NCBI GenBank assembly: GCA_963662175.1
Contig: OY759220.1
Location: 46,472,136 to 46,536,135, forward strand
Direction of reading: 5' to 3'
Length of the DNA stretch: 64,000 nt
Origin: Aradus depressus
Lineage: Eukaryota > Arthropoda > Insecta > Hemiptera > Aradidae
Shown here piece by piece: positions 33,028 through 43,589 of the stretch. The notes under the pieces are model-generated. The model saw nothing but the letters and a program-made list of their open reading frames with translations. It ran no database searches and had not been told where the DNA came from. A program made the translations under genes and the position numbers. Position 1 is the first letter of the stretch. Every line of letters begins with the position of its first letter.

Positions 33028-35148
33028 GAAAAACCTAAAGATTGAAGAGAAGCCCTGACTCGAGCCTTTATCCCTTCCCTATCCCCACCCACCTCTTCGA
33101 CGTATTTCTACCTTGGCGCTGGTGAAGAGGCTTACCGGTTTATTGATTAGTCAATAAAGCGAACTAAAAGAAATACACACCCCTATAAAGTCTGTTTCAG
33201 ACACCTGATGTAGAGATGCTGGTGAAAAGCCAGTCAAGTGTTGGAGATGAGAAGCAGCCTACGAAGAAAATAAATGTAAGTTAAATATACCTCCTAAGAT
33301 ATTGATACTTCTGGCAAAGCACATCTAGACCTTATAGAGCGAGTGAGAGGATGGGTAAACCGGGTTATGATGAAAATGTCAGACAATCTAGAGAGATTGT
33401 GGGAGTTGAACAGTGGTGAAGCAGGATGATGCTAAGGAAAAAAAAAAGTACCGGTTAGGCTATGAAGAATTCTGAAGAAAATCCCTTGGCTGATGTTGTA
33501 TGCTAGTATGTATGTATGTCTCAGTGAAAGGTTTATTGGGATAGAAGTGGTTTGAATCAAATGTTGACGGAGGTGTGGTCTATGCTAGAGTTATGCTGCA
33601 TGATGGACTAGGATGTAGGTTGGTTTGGGGTAAAAAGTGGGTAGATGTCAAGGAAATTGTAAGTGTCTGACCTCTAGAAAGGAGGGGTGGGAGGTTTGGT
33701 ACAAGGGCTCCTATTGGGGGTCTCCGGAAATATTCTCTGTTTCGATATGTAGGATTGGAATAAGTGGGGCAATTGATGTGTGATGGTGTGAACTATAACC
33801 TACCGAATGTGCTGTACGTGCTTAGTTGAAAAAAAATAGTTAGGTAGTGAAGTAGGTTTAATGAATGATTTTATGAGTATAGGGTTCAATAATGATGAGG
33901 CCTGTGATGTATATGAAAATGTGAAATGTAAGACCTAATATAACATATACAATGTTGCCAAAGGTTATGTCACGGGGTGATGAGTATCAATGTGTTTGAA
34001 GTTTTGAACCGTGGTTTCGTAGTAATAAGGTTGTAGACCTCTGTCATGTGTTGTTTTGTGTAAAAAATTTAAAAAAATGCTGTATGGTCTGCGATATGTG
34101 TATTGAAGACGACGACAAAATAGCGTAGTCATGAGATTGAATGATGTGTTCTAATGTGTGTAGCATGTATATATTGTACCCCTAGCCTGTATACTCAAGT
34201 AGAAAGGTTGGAGGTATGAGCCGAAAATTGGTCAGGACAAAACGATAAAAAATTTTAAAAAATTGATGTTATGAAGTATAAAATAGGAGAAAGACCCGAG
34301 AATTAGGTGTGGGCGGATCTGTAGTAGTGGAAGAAGTACAATGGAGGGGGAGGTAGCATTTGAGATGGGTATATTGAAAGAGATTGAGAATAAGTTATGT
34401 GGAGAAGTAGGATTGTAATAAAATATCAGAGGAAGTGTTGATGTGGGGGAGTATAGAGCTGAAACAATATAAAGTGTAAAGAAAAATATAATAATGACTG
34501 ACTAGAATAAATGTTGGGATGAGGGGAAAATGAGCGAAAAGGCTAGAAACCGCTGAACCTTGGTGCTGCTAATAAAACACGCCCGGTCTAAGTGGAATGG
34601 GTCTGTAGGATGATACCGATGTATATATGGGTAAACCGAAAAAAAAAATGTTAAACGAATCATGTCTAGAGAGGTTGTAGGAGTTGGGCTAAGAAGGATG
34701 TTGCTAAGGCTAGGAGTAGTGGACTATGACGAATCCTTGGGTGATGGTGTAGACAAGCTGGAGTAGGCAATTGATGTGGGGGAGTAGAGAGCATTATTAA
34801 TTTCAATTATATACGCTTGGGAGCGCTAGTGGGCTAATTATAATTTACAAATATTGAAGTGTAAAAAAATCTAAGAGCGAGGGTTTAAAGGTAGAGTGGA
34901 ACCTCATTGAGGTTTTTAGGGAGAGGTATAAGTGACAATTAGATGAGATGGGGAAAGTGATTCGAAGTGGGAGGTTCGGAAAATTTATGGGTATAGGTGG
35001 TGGGAGAGGGAGGAGAGGAGATGGGTGGAAGGAGGGGGAGAGAGGAGAATAGGAGAGGAGTGAAGTGAGTGGAGGTAGGAGAAGAGAAGTCAAGGGGGGG
35101 AGGAGAGGAGGAGACGAGTGAAGGGGGGGGGAAGAAGAGGGGAAGGAA
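33028..35148. other. Right-arm subterminal non-coding region, purine-rich
   Basis: Mirror of 18750-20870, strongly A/G-biased on this strand. The 115- and 74-codon minus frames at 34845-35192 are translations of the CT-rich complement and differ in frame from the left-arm version because of homopolymer indels, which argues against coding. Confidence 0.55.
33153..33158 (+). terminator. Candidate polyadenylation signal of right PolB
   Basis: AATAAA about 375 nt after the stop codon; mirror of 20740-20745. Confidence 0.45.
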
Positions 35149-35228
35149 GAGTTGCCCCTGCACTGAAAAAGGATACTAACCCGCTTGCGCATTAGCCCCT
35201 GGGGTAGAATCCCCCTTTCTACTCTACT

Positions 35229-35234
35229 TACGCT
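35229..35234. repeat. 6-bp target site duplication, right copy
   Basis: TACGCT, matching 18664-18669 exactly and directly abutting the palindrome terminus. Confidence 0.9.
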
Positions 35235-35325
35235 TGATGTAGTTTTCTGTTAATGTGTAGTTTCCATGTGAGTCGTGTATCCAAAAGTACTCCAAGATAG
35301 CGCACACCCTGAGATTTATACCCTG
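35229..35325 (-). pseudogene. Non-LTR reverse transcriptase, upstream part of split fragment
   Basis: The minus strand reads SQGVRYLGVLLDTRLTWKLH and INRKLHQA, the classic Jockey-clade segment that precedes the YSRLNTLYPL segment now located at 18669. The join at the 6-bp duplication is in frame. Upstream of about 35325 the similarity stops, so the copy is 5'-truncated. Confidence 0.85.
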
Positions 35326-35329
35326 TTCA

Positions 35330-36255
35330 CAGACAGACAGGAAATAAAATAGTAGTGATAATTTTTGTAACTCGTCCAATATAGGAAGGACAGGAAAAGA
35401 AGTGGCAGATTTTGCAGGTAGTGAGAACTAGGTGAAATTGAACTTGTGACGTCAGGAGAACTTTTTAAGAGGACAGAAACAAGTGCTGGAAGCCGAGTTT
35501 CCAAATAAAACTAGTTGGCAACTTTGTCCTTCGTCTCCCCCCCCCCCCCCCCCCCTCCCCTCCTCCAAAGTTTCATTGTATTTCCGGATAATTACGTTGA
35601 ATATCTGGACGGAGGACTTGCTCTTCTGTTTCCCTCAAAGTTTAATATAACCAGCTTTGATATTCAGGAAGCCCGTCTCATAATAACCAGCTGAGGAAAT
35701 TAACGTCAGGGTGCTTAGGGCTTATCTCGGGGCTTTGTCAGAATATTAAGTGTTAAGTTTGATTGGAAACCCGGGTAGCTCCAGAGAACACCGCTATAAA
35801 ACTTGTAATGCTTTATGCAAATACAGTCAGTTTCCTCAACTTGGCAACTTAATGAGATTCATATTTGTGAACTTACTTTATGAAAATTGTATGCGCAGTT
35901 AACTGTTAATAATAAATTCTCTTGTCAAATAGAGGTGTTGTACAGTACGACGACTGTAGCTTTTCTATCACAAGTGAGAGAGCAATACAGCGTATATGTA
36001 CTACATTCAGTGCCGTGATTAGGACGGTTATCCCTCATTGTGCGTTGGGTCAAAGAGGACCCAAATTTACCCCCGACTACCCCCCCCCCCCCAGTGCACT
36101 GACACCAGGCGTCATAATATGACATAATATAGGTAATATTATATTACCTTTCATGCTTTTTACAACCCCCGCCTCCCCCTCCTCTAGGGCTGATACTAAC
36201 CTAGTAATCACTGCCTGGTTTGACTTTTTATACAGAGTTGTTAAGGAGAAAGACA
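35330..36255. other. No gene seen; poly-C at 35537-35555
   Basis: Contains a C homopolymer and another short C run at 36079-36091. The opposed 66-codon frames near 35922-36125 are shadows of each other without domains. Confidence 0.35.
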
Positions 36256-36257
36256 TC

Positions 36258-36470
36258 GGTGAATTAACGGCAATGTGTTTCCCCAGCGCTAATAAATAGA
36301 ATCAAGTAAGTTTTCACTCTCCCTCAAACTAACCTACCGATTTGGTTGAAAATCAAAAGGTGTCTTGCTCAGGGACTTCTGATACTAAATTTCGTGATAA
36401 CTTCATTAGAAGAAAAGTTATTAGGGTTTTTGTTGTTGAGCCCCCTTCCCCCCTTCTGATTCCTTTTTCG
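36258..36470 (-). repeat. Family A copy, partial
   Basis: Opens GGTGAATTAACGGCAATGTG then TTTCCCCAGCGCTAATAAATA; includes CGATTTGGTTGAAAATCAAA, GGTGTCTTGCTCAGGGACTTC and GTGATAACTTCATTAGAAG. Confidence 0.65.
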
Positions 36471-37440
36471 ACATCGAAATTTCAAAATCGACAGGGCCAT
36501 CCTCCAGGGCAGTTTTTAGTGTTAAGCCTCCTCCCTCCCTTTTTAAGTAATTAATTTTACTTGATCAAGAGTGGAAACTTTAAACTTCCTGCAAAGTCGC
36601 TGGCTGCGACTCAAACAGAATTGAGAGGCATAAAGTATTGAGTGAGGTTGGATGTTCGAAAGTTTTATAAAGACAGGGGCTGGGGCGGTGGTTGTGCTTA
36701 GAAGAGGAGTGATTTTATATTGACTGGCTTGGAGGAGGGGGCAAGGGGAGCTCTGAGATGTAGATTGGGGGCCTTCTGTTTGTCTGGAGAATGCAATAGC
36801 TCCAACGCTGGAGCCGTTATCCAGCACATCAGGTCGGAATCCAGGGGAACATCAATCCAGGAAAAGAGGAGGAGAGGAGTGATATAGGAAGCCAGGAGGC
36901 AGCTCTCCTGCCGTTCTATCAGGGAGTCTGGGTGTCAAAGGGAAAATGGGAGTGTAGGCTAAGACAACTCTTGAGTTGGGTTCAACAATCCTTACAGGCA
37001 GGCTCCTCGTTGGTCAACTTGGATCTCCACCACATCTTCCGAGACGTGCATTTCCTTGATCAGTCTCCTCTTCCCCTCAAAATTTAGTTCATTTCGCAGA
37101 TGTTGAATGTCTTTTCTTCTCCACCGACGACAGTGAGTCTTGAAACTTAAATAGTGGAGTTGGTTTATTCTTTCTTACTACCTACTACTGACACGGTTCT
37201 TGTAGAACTAGGGCCTCTTTAGCCTTTCCTCTGCCTCCGCACATCGTGCAGGAGCTCCTGCGCCGCCCTTCTTCAGTCTTCTACTCTCCTCTGTATTCAC
37301 TGACCATTGCAGGCTCCCCTTCCCCTCTAGGATAAGGGACAACCGGAACCCCTATACATTTAACGAATACGGCTATTTACACAGATCGGCCAGTAAGAGA
37401 TCTGAGGATTTCGTAGAAGTTGAATGTCCTTTCTTCTTCA
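36470..37440. other. No gene seen
   Basis: Mixed-composition DNA. A 94-codon minus frame at 36543 has no recognised domain. Confidence 0.3.
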
Positions 37441-37962
37441 TCTTAATTCGTGTTTTCCAATCCCCAGATTCCAGGTCTGTATTATCCAGTCATGAACAAT
37501 GTCCTTGCGACGCTCTGGTCTGTTCTGTCCACGTAGCTCGCCCTCCAGGGCAGTGCGCAAGGTCTCATCTATATCTGCTCTCAGGGGCAAATTGCATCTT
37601 TAGAAGTACGAGGCGACCAAGACCAAGTCTATGGGCGGAGCTCCCGCCAGCACCTGTAGCGCTGCCGTGGAGACAGTACGATAGGCCCTTGTGACCCTCA
37701 GGAGGGCGGCTTTTTGGGCCTGCAGCAGTCTCGTCCTCTGCTGCTTGGTGGGGCGAAACCACCACCCTGCAGCAGTGTACCGAGCCACAGCCTCGAATAT
37801 CCCCGTGTAGATTGTTCTACACGCTGAGTAATCGAGGCCCCATGTTGCGCGAGCTAGACGGCTCAGAGCGTTGAAAGTGGCATTTGTCCTTTCTTTGATG
37901 GCAACAGCATGTGGACGCGTTGAAGCGATTCCAGATTCCAGGTTCCAGGTCTGTGAGTCCAA
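37440..37962 (-). pseudogene. R1-like non-LTR reverse transcriptase C-terminal remnant
   Basis: The minus strand carries NALSRLARATWGLDYSACR, TIYTGIFEAVARYTAAGWW, LLQAQKAALLRVTRAYRTVS and ALQVLAGAPPIDLVL. This is the arrangement downstream of the catalytic palm in R1-clade elements (thumb region, then RAYRTVSTxALQVLAGxxPIDL). A stop follows shortly after PIDLVL, and further homologous-looking sequence (RTALEGELRGQNRPERRKDI) continues to about 37490 in a shifted frame. The catalytic domain is missing, so this is a dead 5'-truncated copy. Confidence 0.8.
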
Positions 37963-38350
37963 ATGTCTGTGAACACGATAATTCCAGGTAGAATAAAAGT
38001 ATCAACATGAAATTTTATATGTACCTTCAGAAACCCATGAGGGCGACACCATTAATTTTCAGCCAAATTAGCCAAATGGGGGGAGAATTAGGGGGAGGGG
38101 AGGGTTTAACACACAAACTTTAGTAACTGCCGTTGTAATAGAAGTATAGACACGAAATTGCATATTTAAATTCAAAACCGCTTAAGGACGACACTTATTC
38201 ATTTTTAGCAGATACGGCCGAATGGAAATGGGGGTTAAAGGGGCGCTCAACCCAAAAACCCTAATAAATGCCTATGTAACGAATGTATCGATGTTATTAA
38301 TCGACTAATTCATGCTGGGGTAGTAAATTACCGGCGATTCACCGACTACA
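37963..38350 (+). repeat. Family A copy
   Basis: Contains GTGAACACGATAATTCCAGG, three units with GCCAAATTAGCCAAATGGGG, AACTGCCGTTGTAATAGAAG and AATGCCTATGTAACGAATG, then the end module GCTGGGGTAGTAAATTACCG followed by GCGATTCACCGAC and a T-rich tail. Confidence 0.75.
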
Positions 38351-38696
38351 TTTTATTTTTTAAATATTTACTTGAATACGTTAATAAGAATATAAGAAGA
38401 TCCTAATAGGGAGTCTCTTGTGACGCCGTTGGACATTCAATACTCGATGTGGCGGGGTCTGTCCAAGGGCGAGGGTTTCACAGTACATCCTCAAACCAAT
38501 GTATAAGAAAGTAAAAATGGTAAATAAGGAATATGTTGTAGCATGGTTTGGGTCTAGAGATGGCCCAAGTAAGAAATAAGACGGGGGAATCTGAAATAAA
38601 GGAGACGTGGATCTCCAGGAGGAAGGAGGGAGCAGGAGTGCCGCGCCTGCGCAGGACCTCCCCCTGCTCCATTCAATACTAAAAACAGATTAGCGG

Positions 38697-38717
38697 CCCC
38701 CCCCCCCCCCCCCCCCC
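38697..38717. repeat. Poly-C tract (about 21 nt)
   Basis: C homopolymer just before a SINE. Overlapping minus frames here become poly-glycine and are not genes. Confidence 0.8.
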
Positions 38718-38835
38718 TCAGCGCTAAATGTCTTAATATATTGTCCAAGTCTAGCTTCATCCGCTACCTTACCATGTGTAGAGCAGGGGGAGTCAAGAAG
38801 GCACAAGACAGAAGGGGTGGGGTTGGTTTGGTTTT

Positions 38836-39159
38836 TGACTCATGCCCGGGCTTTAACTACGAGGTCATATCGCCTACTACCAGAGCGCTCTTTCGTCCCT
38901 CTGGTGGACATGAGCCCGACCCTACAATGGGAGTCCTAAATTCTGCCTACTCTACATTTTTATTCACCAAGGGTAGGGGTCTTTAACGAGTACCTGACAT
39001 CGTACAGGCTCGGGACCATCGCTTAACGTCCCATCCGAAGGACGGCGTGCTTAAGTTTATTTTACCTCCCAGATAAAATAAACTAAGGGCCTCGGTCGGG
39101 TTACGAACCCACATTCTTGAGCTCAGAAGTCAAGCACGCATACCACTGAGCTACCGGCG
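38836..39159 (-). repeat. SINE copy split by the Transib insertion
   Basis: Nearly full-length reverse-strand copy (GACTCATGCCCGGGCTTTAAC, AGAGCGCTCTTTCGTC, CATCCGAAGGACGGCGTGC, GAGCTACCGGCG). The tRNA-like head is interrupted after CGGCG at 39155-39159 and resumes at 40573-40590 (CGGCGCCCTCAGG). Confidence 0.85.
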
Positions 39160-40572
39160 CACAGTGGGCCAGATCCCGAATCTAGCGGGTCAAAAGTCCT
39201 GTGAATAAGTTACTGATAAATTATCATTTTTCAATCATTCAGAAGGTCATAAAAAGTCAGAAAAATAACGAATAACACTATGGTTGGTCAATTACTTTTT
39301 TAATTATTATAGTTAGAGCGACAGGTCGCTCAAACCAAAATCACTAACGGAATTGTTGTCTTCACTGCTAATTTCTGCCGAAGTCGTTGTTGAAATTAAG
39401 AGTAACTGTCTTACTTTTTCACTAACCATTTTTTTTTGGAAGGCAGTGGTCTGAGGGAGCCAATAAAAGGATCAGACAAAATGAGCAGGTTGTTTAAAAT
39501 GTCAGTTAGTAGAAAATGGATCCATTTTTCTAGAAAAGTGTTCCCTGAACCTTTTTATCTCCTTATGTTGGCTTTCTTGAACGTTTTCGGCCAGCTTTCC
39601 GATAGGTATTATTCAATTTTTGATAAAAGTACTCCCATATATAAGTATTTTATGAACACTGACAGGCATGGTGTACCAATCATGCAGCAAGACGTTCATC
39701 ATACGAGCAGTTTCAGCAGCGAAAGTTTCAAAGGCTTCCAAATAAATATCATACCCCGATGACGAAGCATGTAGGAGTATGCTAAACCTTTCGGTTAATT
39801 CTTCATCCACGCCAGTAATTTCAGCTGTTAAGGAAGGATTTTGGAAAAACCTTGGAGCTGCATTGCCATCATTTGTATTGCCACCTCCTTGCTTTGGCGT
39901 ATCAATAGCTGCCGAGTCCACATTTTTTCTTCGTATACTCAAAAAGGAATGTAATTTGTTCGAGGGTATTTCCAATAGGACGATTGCTGGCTCTCAACAC
40001 ATCGTACAACTCCCTTCTGTATATTAACATTTCACACCTGCAGTTACAAATAAAATTAGTGAAAAAAAAAAAAAAAAAAACGGGCAAAACGGGTCGTTAA
40101 ATTTAGTGCCATCCTATTATTATCTATGAGTCAACGAACAAGAATAATGAACGTTTACGAGGTACTGAGAGGTACGAAAAAAGTTACGCCCTTATGAACT
40201 TTTTTTTTTTCAAACGTGCACTATTCTTGTGGCTTTTTAACACTGTGATTGACTTAAGACAAAACAAAAATTGCTAAGACTTACCTTTTTGAATGCCTTC
40301 CATGGAAGAATTATGAAGAAAAGATCAGTAATGTTCGGAAGCGACACTCACAGGTAAGTGATGTAATCAAACTACCTCGCCTCCAAGATAATACAGCTGT
40401 TAGCCAGGTTTGTTTATTTCGTCGCTGCGTTGTATTGACTTCGTCCTCTCTAATTCCCTTTGTTTATTTCTCTCTCACATATTACTTGTTGAACCAGGTA
40501 GTTTTCTTCCCGAAATCTCTCACTTCATTTTCGGACTTTTGTCCAGCTAGATTTGGGATCTGGCCCACTGTA
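39160..40572. mobile_element. Transib-type (RAG1-like) transposon relic
   Basis: 1413 bp bounded by CACAGTGGGCCAGATCCC on the left and GGGATCTGGCCCACTGTA on the right, with a perfect 5-bp duplication CGGCG (39155-39159 and 40573-40577) inside a SINE. A 5-bp GC-rich duplication and a CACAGTG start are Transib hallmarks. At the left end the heptamer CACAGTG is followed by 23 bp and then TCAAAAGTC; at the right end (read inward) TACAGTG is followed by 23 bp and then ACAAAAGTC. This is the layout of a 23-spacer recombination signal (nonamer ACAAAAACC). Inside is only the C-terminal part of the transposase, on the minus strand and broken. Confidence 0.85.
39313..40087 (-). pseudogene. Transib transposase C-terminal remnant
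   Basis: Pieces in order on the minus strand: NRPIGNTLEQITFLFEY (to about 39930), then after a frameshift AAIDTPKQGGGNTNDGNAAP, FFQNPSLTAEITGVDEELTE and MPVSVHKILIYGSTFIKN to a stop near 39613. Reading through, the same frame gives IIPIGKLAENVQESQHKE and RFREHFSRKMD, and after another shift LILSDPFIGSLRPLP, ending at 39313. This matches the conserved Transib/RAG1 C-terminal catalytic segment; the acidic residue of LAEN corresponds to the third catalytic position (the RAG1 glutamate) and lies after the stop. The upstream catalytic aspartates are deleted. Inactive. Confidence 0.75.
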
Positions 40573-40589
40573 CGGCGCCCTCAGGGGTG

Positions 40590-41200
40590 GGGTTAAGGAG
40601 TTACAATATCAACTTATTACTTCCCCAGCAAGACGAAATATAGGGGAAGTTATGTAATAGGTCAGAAATTCGGAGTTAACATTTCACCGGCATTTCATGT
40701 TTCTTGAGTCACTGATTCTAAAAATGAAGAATAACATTCGTCGGTGAATCACCAGCAATGCACTTCCTCAGAACGAATTAATCATTAATCATCCCCTCTA
40801 AATCCTCATTCCGATACATTAGTGTATAGTCGAGCCCCCTTCCCTCATCCTCCCTTCCCGCAAAATTAATAAGTGCCATTCTTATGAGGTTTTGAATTTA
40901 AATATGAAATTTAATGTCGATACATTCCATTACATCGACAGTTTTTGTGGGTTTTGAGATTATTCCCCCCCCCCCCCCCCCCTTCGGCCCGATTCTGCTG
41001 AAAATTGTTAATTGTCGTCGTGTTGGCAGTTATTCACGATTTTGTATTAAGCCTCCCCCCAATCTCTCCTCCCCTTTGGCCGATTTGGCTCAAAATTTAT
41101 AGGTGCCATCTTTATTACGTTCTGGATAACTTAAAAAATTTCATGTCTATACATGAATTCTATCTGACATTATCGTATTAACAGACATACACACACACAA
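40590..41200 (-). repeat. Two family A pieces
   Basis: 40616-40720 is the hairpin end (ACTTCCCCAGCAAGACGAAA, ATAGGGGAAGTTATGTAATAG). 40745-41170 is a reverse copy opening with CGGTGAATCACCAGCAATGC and ending in internal units and ACACACACAAATAG. Poly-C at about 40967-40982 lies inside the unit where other copies have CCCCTCCC. Confidence 0.7.
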
Positions 41201-41584
41201 ATAGTCATGCATTTTAACATTTAAAAAAAATTAAATTTAACATTTTTTATTTTACGACTTATTGATGAATTACACATTGTATTATCTCTATGCGGCGTGA
41301 TGATGAGGAACACCGGACAGTCGGATAGTCTTAATAAAAAAAAAAGAAGAAATTTCAAGAGAGTTCTCTATCTACCAAACTAGAAATCTATTAACTATCA
41401 GTGAGGACTAGTTTCTAGGCTTCGTGTCTGTTTGTTTATTTGTTCCTTTATCAAGGAAAAATCGGCTGGACATATTTCAGCCAAACTTCAGGAAAATTGC
41501 CTTTGCAGAAATGTTTTAGATTGCATATAACATGAAAATTACTTTAAGGGGGGTTTCGAAAGATTATTTTCTACAAATAATGAA

Positions 41585-41637
41585 AAAAAAATGTCGTTCC
41601 GGATAGCCTGGGTTCGGATAATCGGGAATCTACTGTG
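41585..41637 (-). repeat. Possible Tigger/pogo terminal inverted repeat
   Basis: On the minus strand: CAGTAGATTCCCGATTATCC followed by GAACCCAGGCTATCCGGAAC. The CAGT start and TTATCCG motif resemble pogo-superfamily ends. No partner end or transposase is seen. Confidence 0.4.
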
Positions 41638-41984
41638 TTTGGAAGAGGTTTGTTTTATTTGTATGGGAGATGGGATGGTTGCGGGATACGGACATACTCG
41701 TACCATACATAGATAACATGTTCATTGGTCTGATAGATGTCTGAACTCAACACAAATAGTCAGACTGATGCTTGCATGTCTGTTTAAAGTGACTAACACA
41801 CGCCAGTTTACATGCTAGATAGCTAACAGAGTTAACTTTTAGGACCCCCCTCCCTAATGATACAGCCCCCCCCCCCCCTCCCCCCTTCCATTCCAATCTT
41901 CTATCCTATAGTTTGTTTCTTACCTCTTTCATTTCTTTGCTCTTAAGGGTTGGGTTCATAAATTACGTAACACTTCAATGGGGA

Positions 41985-42290
41985 GAGGAGAGGGGGGATT
42001 TTGAAATTTGGGAATGTTTCTGACGAAGAGGAGGGAGAAGACATAAGCCATAACGTGGTTAGACGTAATAATAAAATACTTTATATAAAAAAGTCGTCGG
42101 TCAACCGCATTGCCTCCAAAACCAATCGATTGGGCTTTAGCTTTAGTTCTAACTCAATATTTGACTTATATAGTACTTCTGAATCTTACTAAATTTTGTG
42201 TCGATCTATTACATTAGTCGGTGGGGGGGGGGGGGGAGGGGGGGGGGAAAGAATTTCGTGTTTTGCAACAATTATTACATTAGGGTTCTT
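41985..42290. repeat. Family A fragment with poly-G
   Basis: AGTCGTCGGTCAACCG, CGATTGGGCTTTAGC, AAATTTTGTGTCGATCTATT and ACATTAGTCGG match family A units; the unit then breaks into a G-rich run at about 42223-42248. The rest of 41200-42330 shows no gene. Confidence 0.5.
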
Positions 42291-42334
42291 GAGTCGGACT
42301 CCGTTCCCTTTCCCCTCGCCCTGTTTATATTTAA

Positions 42335-43333
42335 CCCTTCAGTGTGCGCGTGTTTTCCCATAACAAGAGTGCGCGCGTGGCTGTGTAACACCGCACATAG
42401 ATTTTTCGACGTTTCATCTTTTTTTTTCTAATTTTAAACAATATTCTTACTGAATTAGATTATGAAGGTCAAAGGAAATACATTTCAATGTACTAGAAAC
42501 TTTTTTTATTTAAAAAAAATACAAAAATGCTCTTTGGCACATAAGTAATGGAAAAAATAACTTATTTTTTTTCAACCAGTAAGTAAGACGTGAATATACA
42601 TAACAATTATGCTGATATAATATGCTTAGGTATATAACTACTGATTTTCTCAGGGAAAAAAAGGATAAAAAAAAAAAAAAAATTATCAAATATTTCACTA
42701 GAAATATACCTTTCAAAAGTAAAAAATGAGCTGCATTTCGGAACGTCTTGTAAGTAACCATACATGTTTAACTTCCTTCAATTTTGATATGTACCTAAAT
42801 CATGAAAAACTGGGAAACAAATCAAACTTTCAATAGGTAGATACATATAACACATTAGACACAGACACTGGAAGGAACATCATTTTTCAATCTTCGTCTT
42901 CAAAGTCTTGAAGACATTCATCACAAATTACTTCACGTTCGCTGTGATTTTTGCATTCATTTCGTTGGCACGTATTGCAGGTAACCCCTGTCTTCGTATT
43001 CTTGTGTGTATCGCAAATGAAACATATTTTTTTCCCTTGGGAAGCATTTGATCTGATAACTTCTTTAGACATACATTTTTGCGCGTGGCGGTCCAAACAC
43101 CGCTTGTTTGGGCGCGTGGCTGTCTTCACACCGCAAACAGAGGTCACTGACTTCACAGCTAGTTGACGACTGACTAGCAGGAGTGGGACGCGAAGAAGAT
43201 GGCGGCATGTGCTCGATTCATGTCAGGGAGGGATTACGTAGGCCTTTCAACAGCTAGAAACAGCCTCCGAGTCCTGCATACGAGCGAATGCAGCAAGTGC
43301 GGTCCAAACACAGCACACGCGCGCACTGAAGGG
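42335..43333. mobile_element. piggyBac-like element, internally deleted (about 1 kb)
   Basis: Bounded by TTAA duplications at 42331-42334 and 43334-43337, with termini CCCTTCAGTGTGCGCGTG and CACGCGCGCACTGAAGGG. The TTAA duplication and CCC start are the piggyBac signature. A 22-bp subterminal motif (GCGCGTGGCTGT...ACACCGC) occurs near the left end (about 42370-42392), twice inside the coding remnant (43081-43103, 43111-43133), and inverted near the right end. Only the transposase C-terminal domain remains. Confidence 0.85.
42887..43156 (-). pseudogene. piggyBac transposase C-terminal cysteine-rich domain
   Basis: An 89-codon segment with a cysteine/histidine array: CFICDTHKNTKTG, VTCNTCQRNECKNHSE and VICDECLQDFEDED. 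This pattern (paired CxxC then CxxH/CxxC) is what piggyBac-type transposases use as a C-terminal zinc-binding domain that binds terminal DNA. The RNase H-like catalytic core is absent. The frame opens with a non-ATG codon, so it is the tail of a longer, deleted gene rather than a complete protein. Placement inside matching TTAA-flanked ends supports the assignment. Confidence 0.7.
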
Positions 43334-43589
43334 TTAAGTTCATTTTAGCAAAAATTATCGTGACCGAAAGAAAAAGTTGAGGATATGTGCGAAAAATATC
43401 TGCAAAGTGCATATTTGGAGATGCACTGTACGTTTAGCAACAAATAATAGACCTCGAGTCCTCACTAAAAAAAATATTTTATATAAAGAAACATTGAAAT
43501 CGAAGCATTTTTTCAAACGTTATCTTGGAAAAAATGCATTTATTTCCAGCACAAACAAACCATTAGAAAAAAAAGTGGTGTGTGGCTCT

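Larger units (their letters stand above)
18670..35228. mobile_element. Giant palindromic PolB-only Polinton-like element
   Basis: The element is 16,559 bp. It begins AGTAGAGTAGAAAGGGGG, ends with the reverse complement, and is flanked by a perfect 6-bp duplication. Polinton/Maverick elements are known for 6-bp duplications, AG...CT termini, long terminal inverted repeats and a protein-primed PolB. Here the inverted repeats fill the element: arms 18670-26905 and 26993-35228, each 8236 bp, around an 87-bp spacer. Each arm encodes the same 1228-residue PolB. No integrase, ATPase, cysteine protease or capsid gene is visible, so insertion presumably used an integrase in trans. The insertion lies inside a non-LTR RT fragment. 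The Polinton assignment is well supported by the ends and polymerase; autonomy and mechanism are inference. Confidence 0.85.
26993..35228. repeat. Right 8.24-kb arm of the palindrome
   Basis: Reverse complement of 18670-26905. The same features occur in mirror order: small frames, iterated repeats, TATA promoter, PolB, 37-bp tandem repeats, polyadenylation signal and a purine-rich subterminal region. Confidence 0.9.

Noticed and set aside
18670..35228. Pure assembly fold-back or duplicated haplotype explanation for the palindrome
   Set aside because: Non-mirrored flanks that together form one reverse transcriptase with a 6-bp duplication make this unlikely, though read-level confirmation is not available here.
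39436..39762. 108-codon plus frame within the Transib relic
   Set aside because: Antisense shadow of the transposase C-terminal segment.
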